A stretch of 6,196 bases of DNA from Hyphomicrobiales bacterium (GTDB lineage: Bacteria > Pseudomonadota > Alphaproteobacteria > Rhizobiales > Aestuariivirgaceae). Shown one piece after another: positions 1-5,822 of the stretch. A model generated the notes under the pieces. It worked only from the letters and a program-made list of their open reading frames with translations, had not been told where the DNA came from and ran no database searches. A program made the translations under genes and the position numbers. The first letter of the stretch is position 1. The number at the start of each line of letters is the position of its first letter. The stretch is from assembly GCA_025356765.1 (NCBI GenBank), contig JANXRO010000198.1, positions 1 to 6,196 of the forward strand, given 5' to 3'.

Positions 1-373
1 CACAAAAGTTTATGCCAGCAAAGCCAACGCTGAACAAGCCATGGCAAACCTGAAAGTTTGCGCTCCTGCTGCTGCAGCAACAACAGCCAAGCCAGCTGCT
101 CCTGCCGCTGCTGCTGCCGTAAAGCCAGCCGCTCCAGCCGCCGTCACAACAATGGCAAAACCAGCCGCGCCTGCTGCTGGTGCAGCCATGAAGCCGATGG
201 CAGGAATGGCCATGGGCAAATTCTATGTTTCGCAAGATGCAAAAACCCATAAGTGCATGGTTGACGACAAGAAGCCAGATGGCAAAATGATCATGGATGT
301 TGGCACCAAGGTTTACAAATCCAAGGGCCGCGCCGAACAAGCCATGGCAAACCTGAAAGCTTGCAAAAGCTAA
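1..373 (+). CDS. Small protein with duplicated KPDGK-type module and Ala/Pro linker (5' end missing)
   Basis: The reading frame is open from the window edge (first full codon at position 2), so the true start lies upstream and 123 residues are visible. Two copies of one module flank a low-complexity linker. The C-terminal copy is complete (about 215-370): it starts FYVSQDAKTHKC, has a central KPDGK and ends EQAMANLKAC. The N-terminal copy is cut off, and only its tail (TKVYASKANAEQAMANLKVC) is seen. The linker (62-210) is nearly all Ala, Pro and Lys and holds three KPAAPAA units. Small alphaproteobacterial proteins with this kind of module are known to me only as uncharacterised. The Cys residues at equivalent places in both copies could form a disulfide if the protein is exported, but the N-terminus is not visible. 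Function is unknown. A strong terminator follows 28 bases after the stop. Confidence 0.8.
   Translation, partial: TKVYASKANAEQAMANLKVCAPAAAATTAKPAAPAAAAAVKPAAPAAVTTMAKPAAPAAGAAMKPMAGMAMGKFYVSQDAKTHKCMVDDKKPDGKMIMDVGTKVYKSKGRAEQAMANLKACKS
29..61 (+). repeat. Direct repeat copy A (33 nt) within the first gene
   Basis: This 33-base stretch matches 332-364 at 31 of 33 positions, including an uninterrupted identical core of 25 bases (32-56 against 335-359). It encodes AEQAMANLKVC. Both differences are C/T changes, one silent and one Val/Ala. Such high DNA identity suggests a recent module duplication or gene conversion. Confidence 0.9.
89..178 (+). repeat. Three KPAAPAA units in the Ala/Pro linker
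   Basis: The same seven-residue unit, KPAAPAA, is encoded at 89-109, 122-142 and 158-178, separated by short Ala/Val/Thr/Met spacers. The codons differ between units (AAG or AAA for Lys, CCT or CCA for Pro, several GCN codons), so the protein-level pattern is kept better than the DNA. It resembles a flexible, positively charged spacer of the kind found between domains or near the cell wall. The role is inferred. Confidence 0.75.
332..364 (+). repeat. Direct repeat copy B (33 nt) within the first gene
   Basis: This is the second copy of the repeat at 29-61. It encodes AEQAMANLKAC near the end of the complete C-terminal module. Confidence 0.9.
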
Positions 374-400
374 GCTATAGTTTCAGTTTGAGACAACGGG

Positions 401-430
401 GTGGAAAGCCAAGCGCTTTCCACCTTTTTT
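401..430 (+). terminator. Rho-independent terminator after the first gene
   Basis: A perfect 9-bp stem pairs GTGGAAAGC (401-409) with GCTTTCCAC (415-423). The loop is 5 bases, and a run of six T follows (425-430). It lies 28 bases after the TAA stop at 371-373, so it should end transcription of the first gene and insulate the next one. Confidence 0.92.
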
Positions 431-500
431 ATTATAGTATGAGTGATGAGTTTCCGGTTCTTTCGATACTTCTTTAAAAAATATGTTCAAAAAATTATGC

Positions 501-518
501 AATCTTAGATTTAAGATT
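501..518. repeat. Inverted repeat AATCTTA-N4-TAAGATT
   Basis: Two perfect 7-base arms (501-507 and 512-518) surround a 4-base spacer in the AT-rich gap upstream of the barrel gene. There is no T-run after it, so it is not a terminator. A binding site for a dimeric regulator is possible, but no known operator is recognised. Confidence 0.5.
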
Positions 519-534
519 TGTGACATGCGGACAA

Positions 535-547
535 CAGTGGGCCACTG
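535..547. repeat. Palindrome CAGTGG-G-CCACTG
   Basis: A perfect 6-base-arm palindrome around one central G lies about 100 bases upstream of the barrel gene start. It is GC-richer than its surroundings. It touches a second short inverted repeat (AAACC-GCT-GGTTT, 548-560). It may be an operator or part of a structured RNA; no regulator can be named. Confidence 0.45.
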
Positions 548-562
548 AAACCGCTGGTTTTC

Positions 563-595
563 GCAAAAATTGAGCTCGTTAACTTGCTTTTTTGC
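563..595. repeat. Imperfect inverted repeat GCAAAAA...TTTTTGC
   Basis: The 7-base arms 563-569 and 589-595 are exact complements. Inside them AGC (573-575) can pair with GCT (586-588) if a 3-base bulge is allowed. The element overlaps the -35 hexamer of the promoter candidate for the barrel gene. The arms are AT-rich and the match could be chance. Confidence 0.3.
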
Positions 596-611
596 CGTTG
601 CAGGCTAAAAT
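584..611 (+). promoter_or_regulatory. Weak sigma-70-type promoter candidate for the outer-membrane barrel gene
   Basis: TTGCTT (584-589) and TAAAAT (606-611) are separated by 16 bases. The -10 matches consensus at 5 of 6 positions; the -35 keeps only TTG. Transcription would begin near 618 and give a leader of about 30 bases. A promoter is expected here because a strong terminator closes the previous gene. The exact hexamers are a guess, since alphaproteobacterial promoters often depart from the E. coli consensus. Confidence 0.35.
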
Positions 612-633
612 TTGGCTCATAGAAGGCATAAAT

Positions 634-638
634 AAGGA
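634..638 (+). promoter_or_regulatory. Ribosome binding site of the barrel gene
   Basis: AAGGA is the clearest Shine-Dalgarno sequence in the window. It lies nine bases before the ATG at 648 and six before the GTG at 645, so spacing does not settle which of the two adjacent codons starts translation. ATG is preferred as the stronger start codon. Confidence 0.65.
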
Positions 639-647
639 AATTCAGTG

Positions 648-1325
648 ATGTTTGATTTGTTCTCCAAAAAGGTTCTGATCACAACTGTAGCCCTTGGTGC
701 TTTGACACTCGGGTCTCAGGCAAGTTATGCGGCTGATCCAGTATCCGTTGAGTCGGGCTTTCGCCCATACATCAGCGTGTTTGCTGGCGCTTCATTTATG
801 AACGACGTGAATACGGTCAGCTCAGGAAGCTCACCTTATACTGCCAGGTTCAATACAGGCTATATTATTGGTGGTGCCGTTGGCGCAAAATGGAACGATA
901 TGCTGCGGACAGAACTTGAACTATCGCATAGCAGTGTCGGTGCACGTGATTTTTCATATAGTGGTGGAGCCTTTTCTCCAGCCAGTGGCAATATGAATGC
1001 AACGTATTTGTTGGCCAACGTGTGGCTGGATGTTCCGACCCATAGCCAAATAACGCCATATATCGGCGGCGGCATCGGTTATGGTTGGGCCAACGCGAAT
1101 TTGACCTTTAACGGAAACCCAGGTTACACGAACGGCACTGGCGGATTGGCTTGGCAGCTGGGCGCCGGCGTAAAATATTCAATCAATGAACATTTAGATT
1201 TCGATTTGGGCTATCGTTACAAGGCATTAGATAATATTAATTTCGTGAACGCGGGTGGAACCAGTTATTTCGGTGGAAACTTGCGGTCTCACAATATTCA
1301 GTTGGGTTTGACATATAACTTCTAA
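648..1325 (+). CDS. Outer-membrane beta-barrel protein (OmpA-like / Omp25-31 type)
   Basis: This is a 225-residue exported protein. Residues 1-28 form a signal peptide: KK at 7-8, a hydrophobic core, and a likely cleavage site after ASYA, before ADPV. The mature part has the alternating polar/aromatic/Gly pattern of an eight-stranded beta-barrel, with strands such as RPYISVFAGASF, ITPYIGGGIGYGW and LDFDLGYRYKAL. It ends in LGLTYNF; a terminal Phe is the usual signal for BAM-mediated insertion. It has no OmpA-type peptidoglycan-binding domain, so it is a barrel alone, similar in size to alphaproteobacterial Omp25/Omp31 proteins and opacity-type surface proteins. The start is the ATG at 648, with AAGGA (634-638) nine bases upstream. 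An in-frame GTG at 645 is also reachable from that site. The gene stands alone between two terminators. The family call is firm; a ligand or exact role is not known. Confidence 0.88.
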   Translation: MFDLFSKKVLITTVALGALTLGSQASYAADPVSVESGFRPYISVFAGASFMNDVNTVSSGSSPYTARFNTGYIIGGAVGAKWNDMLRTELELSHSSVGARDFSYSGGAFSPASGNMNATYLLANVWLDVPTHSQITPYIGGGIGYGWANANLTFNGNPGYTNGTGGLAWQLGAGVKYSINEHLDFDLGYRYKALDNINFVNAGGTSYFGGNLRSHNIQLGLTYNF

Positions 1326-1348
1326 AATTGCTCACAGTTGAATTTTTT

Positions 1349-1377
1349 AAAACACCGCTCTTTTAGGGCGGTGTTTT
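1349..1377 (+). terminator. Rho-independent terminator after the barrel gene
   Basis: AAAACACCGC (1349-1358) pairs with GCGGTGTTTT (1368-1377). A G-U and a C-G pair extend the stem to 12 bp around a TTTTA loop. The 3' T-run is part of the stem, and a matching T/A run before the hairpin (1343-1352) means it could also work on the opposite strand. It ends only 17 bases before the ATG of the next gene, which argues against a start for that gene further upstream. Confidence 0.82.
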
Positions 1378-1394
1378 GCTATGGTGGTCTGATA

Positions 1395-3059
1395 ATGCCC
1401 AAAATGCCCTTACAACCTCAAAAACCTTTAACCTTTGGATTTCCCGCAATCACGCCTTCAATTCCAGCGTTGCCGCATGTTAATAGAGAAGCCCGCAAGC
1501 AGCTGCTGTTATTGCTTCAACGCGGCATGGAATTGCAGCGAAGTGGCAACTTCGTGGAAGCCGAACGCTTTTATCAGATGGTGTTGCAGCGCTCGCCCGA
1601 TATGCCTGAGGCCAACAATCTGTTGGGCACAATCGCTATGGAAGCAGCAGATTTTACAACGGCCACGGAACTACTGGAAAAAGCTGTTATTGGACTGCCC
1701 AAGGATCCCACCATAAGGCACAATCTTGCAAGCGCATTGGTCTCGTTGAACGAACATCACGCAGCCATCACACATTTGCGCAAGGCGCTCGACACAAAGC
1801 CCGGCCAGGTCGAATCACTGGCTTTGATGGCAACATGTTATAATCGCATCAGCCGAAGTTCCGATGCTTTGCCATTTGCAGAAAAAGCTTTGCGCATGGA
1901 CCCCCACAATGCAAATGCATTGACAGCCCGCGCAGAAGCTCTGATCAGCTTGGGTCGGATGACTGAAGCCGAAACCGCACTGAAAGAAACGATTGCCTCT
2001 AAAATAGCAGTTCCCCGCTCTTACCAGAGCCTTTCATCCACACGCAAATATTCTGCACAATCGCCTGAACTTGCTGCAGTGCGACGCGAAATTTCTGAGG
2101 GTTCATACCCAGATAAAGAACTTCCAGCCTTGCATTTTGCCGCCGCTAAAATGTGCAACGATAGCAAGTTATATGACGAGGCCATGGTTCATTATTTAAA
2201 GGCCAAGGAAAGTTCTGCCAAGGCTTTTGATATCAACGCCTATGAAAAGCGCGTTGACCAATTGATCTCACTGTTTAACCCATTTTTCTTCAGTACACGG
2301 AAAAATTTTGGAAACCCTTCACAAAAACCGATCTTCATTGTCGGCATGCCTCGATCAGGCACAACTTTAACAGAGCAAATTATTTCAAGCCATGCCCTGG
2401 TAGCGGGAGCGGGCGAGCTTCCCGAAATGCCCGCTATTGCGCGCGCGCTTGGCGACAACCCCCGCATGGCGCAGCGGTTCTTCGCAAACGTTACATCCAT
2501 GAGTGATGTAGAATCAAAAAACCATGCGCAACACTATTTGAAATTCATTGCGCGGACATCGCACACAGCACAACGCATCACCGATAAAATGCCTCATAAT
2601 TTTGAACATGTGGGTTTGATTTCGTTGCTTTTCCCAAATGCCACCATCATTCATTGCAAGCGCGATGCCATTGATAACTGTGTGTCATGTTATATGAACG
2701 CCTTTAGCGAGGCCCATTCCTACAACACTGATCTTGCCAAACTTGGCCGCTATTATCGCGCCTACAACAAACTGATGGCGCATTGGCATAAAGTTCTGCC
2801 CGGGCGAATTTTTGATAATCAATATGAAACTCTGGTGGCAAACCAAGAAGAGCAAAGCCGCAAGTTGATCGACCATTGCAAACTGCCTTGGGATGATGCG
2901 TGTTTAAATTATATTGAGAATGAACGGTCAGTCACCACGATTAGCAGGTGGCAAGTGCGCCAACCGATTTATCAAACTTCGATTAAACGTTGGAAGCCTT
3001 ATGAAAAACATCTTGGGCCACTCATTGAAGCCCTGGGCGATTTGGCAGACACTGTTTGA
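1395..3059 (+). CDS. TPR-repeat sulfotransferase (PAPS-dependent, TPST-like)
   Basis: The 554-residue protein has two parts. After a Pro-rich tail (1-30), residues about 36-205 form roughly five tetratricopeptide repeats, a protein-binding scaffold (for example SGNFVEAERFYQMVLQRSPD and PFAEKALRMDPHNANAL). Residues about 311-545 are a sulfotransferase domain. It has the PAPS 5'-phosphosulfate loop PRSGTT (319-324), GELP (340-343) with Glu341 as likely catalytic base by analogy with tyrosylprotein sulfotransferases, and the 3'-phosphate site with Arg423 and Ser431 (CKRDAIDNCVSCY). The C-terminal WQVRQPIY...RW block is typical of this family. It would transfer sulfate from PAPS to an acceptor that cannot be deduced here. 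There is no signal peptide, so it is probably cytoplasmic. The ATG at 1395 is chosen because an upstream TTG (1338) would place the terminator hairpin inside the coding region. The preceding GGTGG is a weak ribosome site. Confidence 0.87.
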   Translation: MPKMPLQPQKPLTFGFPAITPSIPALPHVNREARKQLLLLLQRGMELQRSGNFVEAERFYQMVLQRSPDMPEANNLLGTIAMEAADFTTATELLEKAVIGLPKDPTIRHNLASALVSLNEHHAAITHLRKALDTKPGQVESLALMATCYNRISRSSDALPFAEKALRMDPHNANALTARAEALISLGRMTEAETALKETIASKIAVPRSYQSLSSTRKYSAQSPELAAVRREISEGSYPDKELPALHFAAAKMCNDSKLYDEAMVHYLKAKESSAKAFDINAYEKRVDQLISLFNPFFFSTRKNFGNPSQKPIFIVGMPRSGTTLTEQIISSHALVAGAGELPEMPAIARALGDNPRMAQRFFANVTSMSDVESKNHAQHYLKFIARTSHTAQRITDKMPHNFEHVGLISLLFPNATIIHCKRDAIDNCVSCYMNAFSEAHSYNTDLAKLGRYYRAYNKLMAHWHKVLPGRIFDNQYETLVANQEEQSRKLIDHCKLPWDDACLNYIENERSVTTISRWQVRQPIYQTSIKRWKPYEKHLGPLIEALGDLADTV

Positions 3060-3175
3060 GCGCCCTCTTCCATCGCGCGGCAAATTCCAATATATGAAAT
3101 TTCTGTGCATTTTCTTGCCCAGTGCTGATTTCAAGCGCCAGCACCAGCGCCCCCCAAATTTCGCGATCTAAAATC

Positions 3176-5059
3176 ATGTTGAATAATTTTTTCTCTTGGC
3201 TTGAACGCCGGGTGGATAGTTTTCCGTCCACTGAACCTGAAATGCCCGAAGCTTCCACTTGGGGCTTCATTCGTTTTTATACGCGGCCATTCCTGCCACT
3301 GTTAGTGGCGGGATTGGCATTTGCAGTGGCCATCGCCATTATCGAAGTGCGCATTTATGCTTTTGTGGGCCGCCTTATCGATATGTTGGGCAAGGCTGAT
3401 CCCGCCACTTTTTTTCAGCTGCATTGGCAGGAATTGGTTTTTTATGGAGCACTTTCTCTACTCATCCAGCCTGCCCTTTCCATGCTCGGCGATTCGGTAG
3501 AAAATCAGGGGTTGCGCGGCAACTTTGCCATGCGCATCCGGTGGCAGGCGCATCGTTATATGCTCCGCCAATCGATGGAATTCTTCCATAATGAATTTGC
3601 TGGCCGCGTTTCCACCAAAGTCATGCAATCTGCTTTGGGTGTGCGCGATGTGGTGATGAAACTTACCCAAGTTATTTCTTGGGTGGCGGTGTTCGTCGCA
3701 ACAGCGTTGTTTTCGTTCATCCAAAATGATTGGCGCTTGGCCATTCCGATGGTGTTGTGGCTGGTGTTTTATGGCTTCACCATGCGCCATTTTGTGCCCA
3801 CCATGGGCAAGATGTCTGAGGTGCAAGCCGAAATGCGTTCCGTGGTTACGGGCCGCATTGTCGATACCTATACCAACATGCCCACCGTGAAACTTTTCGC
3901 ACATGCTTCACGCGAAGATGATTATGCCAAAGAAGGCATGACGTGGATGTTGCAGAGCGTTTACAATTCAATGCGCGTGGCCACCAAAATGAACATGGCG
4001 CTGAATGCATTAAACGGCGGAGTTTTATCAGCCACAGCAGCGATGGCCATTTGGCTTTGGTCAAAAGGTGCCATCACCGTAGGTGCCATCGCATTTTCTG
4101 TGGGCCTTGTTTATCGCATGCTGGGCATGGCCCATTGGATGTTGTGGGAAATTGCCGGACTTTTTGAAGATTTCGGCGTGGTCAAAGACGGTGTGGATGT
4201 GATCGCGCGTCAGCATGCTGTGAAGGATATTACAAATGCCAAACCGCTTGTTGTGAACAGCGGCGAAATTGATTTTAAGAATTTGCATTTCAATTATGGC
4301 AAAGAGGTAGAGCATGACCGCGAGGTTATTGCGGGCCTCAATGTGGTGATCAAGCCCGGTGAGAAAGTCGGGCTTGTTGGCAGATCAGGTGCTGGTAAAT
4401 CCACTATCGCCAATTTGTTGCTGCGGTTTTATGATGTGGGCTCAGGCTCTATTATTATCGACGGCCAAAACATTTCTGATGTTAGCCAAGAATCTCTGCG
4501 CGCTGCCATTGGTGTGGTGACACAAGATACGTCGTTGCTGCACCGCGCGGTCCGCGACAACATTCGTTATGGCAGGCCAGATGCCAGCCAACACGAAATT
4601 GATGATGCCGCAGCCCAAGCCCACGCTTCTGAATTCATTGAAAACCTTGTTGACCCTATGGGGCGCCGCGGCATGGAAGCCCATGTTGGCGAACGAGGTG
4701 TTAAACTTTCAGGTGGCCAACGCCAGCGCGTTGCCATTGCCCGCGTGTTGTTAAAAAACGCACCGATCTTGATTCTGGATGAAGCCACATCAGCTTTGGA
4801 CAGCGAAGTTGAAGCGGCGATTCAAGAAAACCTCAACCAGTTGATGCAGGGCAAAACTGTCATCGCCGTTGCACATCGCCTAAGCACGATTGCAGCGATG
4901 GATCGGTTGGTTGTGATGGACAAGGGCAAAATTGTCGAAGAAGGAACCCACGCCCAATTGGTTAAAAAACGCGGCGGCATCTATGCCAGTTTGTGGGCCA
5001 GACAATCTGGCGGCTTCCTAATTCCTGAAGACATCAAAAAAGTTGAAGCAGCAGAATGA
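3176..5059 (+). CDS. ABC exporter, fused permease and ATPase (MsbA/multidrug type)
   Basis: This 627-residue half-transporter should work as a homodimer or heterodimer in the inner membrane. About six membrane segments are predicted from hydrophobicity (near residues 37-63, 85-105, 163-183, 185-206, 273-297 and 300-320). The ATPase domain (about 363-605) is complete: aromatic A-loop Tyr374, Walker A GRSGAGKST (402-410), Q-loop Gln450, signature LSGGQ (511-515), Walker B ILILDE (531-536) with catalytic Glu536, D-loop SALD (539-542) and switch His567 (AHRLSTI). All key residues are intact, so it should be active. Substrate is unknown: lipids, drugs or peptides are all possible for this fold. 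The ATG at 3176 gives the amphipathic start MLNNFFSWLERRVDSFP that I recall for this group. A GTG at 3122 would add 18 unlikely residues. No clear ribosome site precedes either. It lies 116 bases after the sulfotransferase gene. Confidence 0.9.
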   Translation: MLNNFFSWLERRVDSFPSTEPEMPEASTWGFIRFYTRPFLPLLVAGLAFAVAIAIIEVRIYAFVGRLIDMLGKADPATFFQLHWQELVFYGALSLLIQPALSMLGDSVENQGLRGNFAMRIRWQAHRYMLRQSMEFFHNEFAGRVSTKVMQSALGVRDVVMKLTQVISWVAVFVATALFSFIQNDWRLAIPMVLWLVFYGFTMRHFVPTMGKMSEVQAEMRSVVTGRIVDTYTNMPTVKLFAHASREDDYAKEGMTWMLQSVYNSMRVATKMNMALNALNGGVLSATAAMAIWLWSKGAITVGAIAFSVGLVYRMLGMAHWMLWEIAGLFEDFGVVKDGVDVIARQHAVKDITNAKPLVVNSGEIDFKNLHFNYGKEVEHDREVIAGLNVVIKPGEKVGLVGRSGAGKSTIANLLLRFYDVGSGSIIIDGQNISDVSQESLRAAIGVVTQDTSLLHRAVRDNIRYGRPDASQHEIDDAAAQAHASEFIENLVDPMGRRGMEAHVGERGVKLSGGQRQRVAIARVLLKNAPILILDEATSALDSEVEAAIQENLNQLMQGKTVIAVAHRLSTIAAMDRLVVMDKGKIVEEGTHAQLVKKRGGIYASLWARQSGGFLIPEDIKKVEAAE

Positions 5060-5089
5060 GTGAGCAATTCATTGCACAAAAGCTTTGTT

Positions 5090-5105
5090 TTAACGCTTCA
5101 TTAAC
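5090..5105 (+). promoter_or_regulatory. Candidate CtrA binding site (TTAA-N7-TTAAC)
   Basis: The sequence TTAACGCTTCATTAAC contains two TTAA half-sites (5090-5093 and 5101-5104) exactly seven bases apart. Both are followed by C, so it also reads as TTAAC-N6-TTAAC. This fits the full CtrA box described in Caulobacter and other alphaproteobacteria. It sits 56 bases before the ATG of the OmpA-family lipoprotein gene, in the only gap before it, where a regulator could act. That the organism has CtrA is inferred, not seen. Confidence 0.55.
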
Positions 5106-5161
5106 CTCAATTCCGCCACATGGCCTTTGCAAGTCTGCCTAGCTAATTGCGAGAAAAATCT

Positions 5162-5821
5162 ATGAATAAATCAATCATTGCCATCACACTTTTGGCTTTT
5201 ACATTATCTGCATGCACGTCGAACCCGTTCACTGGCGAACAACAGATTTCTAACACCGCAGTGGGGGCTGGTGCGGGTGCAGGATTGGGCGCAGGCGTTG
5301 GTGCGCTGGTGGGCGCAGCCGCCGGCGCTGATGTGCGCAAAGCCGCTTTGATCGGCGCAGGCCTTGGCCTGCTGACAGGCACAGGCATCGGCGTTTATAT
5401 GGATAACCAAGAGGCAAAATTGCGCCAACAGCTGCAAGGCACTGGCATATCGGTTTCGCGTGTGGGGGACTCAATCGTGCTCGACATGCCGTCAAACGTA
5501 ACATTCGCCACAAACAAAGCAGATGTTAAGCCGCAGTTTTATGCAACGCTCAATTCAGTCAGTCTTGTGTTCAAGGAATACAAACAAACGCTCATCAACG
5601 TTGTGGGACATACGGATTCATCGGGTGATGCCAATGCCAACTTTGATCTTTCACGTCGTCGCGCCGCATCCGTTGCGCAATATTTAGAAGCGCAAAATCT
5701 CGATGCCAATCGCTTTTCGGTTGAGGGCCATGGAGCGTCTGATCCTATAGCATCAAACGCCACAGCTTCGGGCAAGGCCCAAAACCGTCGCGTTGAAATT
5801 ACAATTTTGCCGCTGACTTAA
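5162..5821 (+). CDS. OmpA-family outer-membrane lipoprotein with glycine zipper (YiaD/Pal-like)
   Basis: This 219-residue lipoprotein anchors the outer membrane to peptidoglycan. The signal peptide ends in the lipobox LSAC, with Cys18 as the acylated residue. Residues 34-78 are a glycine-zipper segment (repeated Gly-Ala, with a charged break ADVRKA) that could insert into or pack against the membrane. Residues about 105-215 are the OmpA C-terminal domain: HTDSSG (150-155), LSRRRAASV (163-171) and GKAQNRRVEI. Asp152 and Arg167, 15 residues apart as in OmpA, are the residues expected to hold the diaminopimelate of the peptide stem. The combination of zipper and OmpA domain is closer to YiaD than to Pal. 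The ATG at 5162 is chosen over an in-frame TTG at 5147, since it gives a normal lipoprotein signal. A CtrA-like box lies upstream and prmA follows after one base. Confidence 0.92.
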   Translation: MNKSIIAITLLAFTLSACTSNPFTGEQQISNTAVGAGAGAGLGAGVGALVGAAAGADVRKAALIGAGLGLLTGTGIGVYMDNQEAKLRQQLQGTGISVSRVGDSIVLDMPSNVTFATNKADVKPQFYATLNSVSLVFKEYKQTLINVVGHTDSSGDANANFDLSRRRAASVAQYLEAQNLDANRFSVEGHGASDPIASNATASGKAQNRRVEITILPLT

Positions 5822-5822
5822 C

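Noticed and set aside
89..178. Regularly spaced repeats considered as CRISPR-like
   Set aside because: The repeats are 21 bases, vary at codon third positions, and stay in frame within a gene. They are coding repeats.
10..219. 69-codon Ala/Gly-rich open frame on the - strand
   Set aside because: It mirrors the Ala/Pro linker of the first gene. GC-rich GCN repeats keep the opposite strand free of stops, and no ribosome site is seen.
439..477. Thirteen-codon open frame (ATG to TAA) after the first terminator
   Set aside because: It is very short, has no ribosome site, and nothing about its sequence suggests a real leader peptide.
1308..1313. Perfect TTGACA hexamer at the end of the barrel gene
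   Set aside because: No -10-like sequence lies 15-19 bases downstream, and a promoter here would run straight into the terminator at 1349-1377.
3122..3175. Upstream GTG start for the ABC exporter
   Set aside because: It would add 18 polar residues with no ribosome site. The protein from the ATG at 3176 begins as I recall for related exporters.
3060..3175. 116-base gap between the sulfotransferase and ABC genes
   Set aside because: I looked for a terminator, promoter and small gene. The only pattern is a short AGCGCC/AGCACC/AGCGCC run (3134-3151), too small to mean anything.
3458..3904. 148-codon open frame on the - strand, His-rich
   Set aside because: It lies wholly inside the ABC exporter gene, whose protein has clear membrane and ATPase features. 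The His-rich composition comes from reading GTG/ATG/CAT-rich codons in the opposite strand.
5076..5091. ACAAA-AGC-TTTGT hairpin followed by Ts after the ABC gene
   Set aside because: The stem has only five bp, mostly A-T pairs, and runs into the CtrA-like box. It is too weak to call a terminator.
5147..5161. Upstream TTG start for the lipoprotein
   Set aside because: It would place charged residues before a complete lipoprotein signal peptide that already begins at the ATG at 5162.
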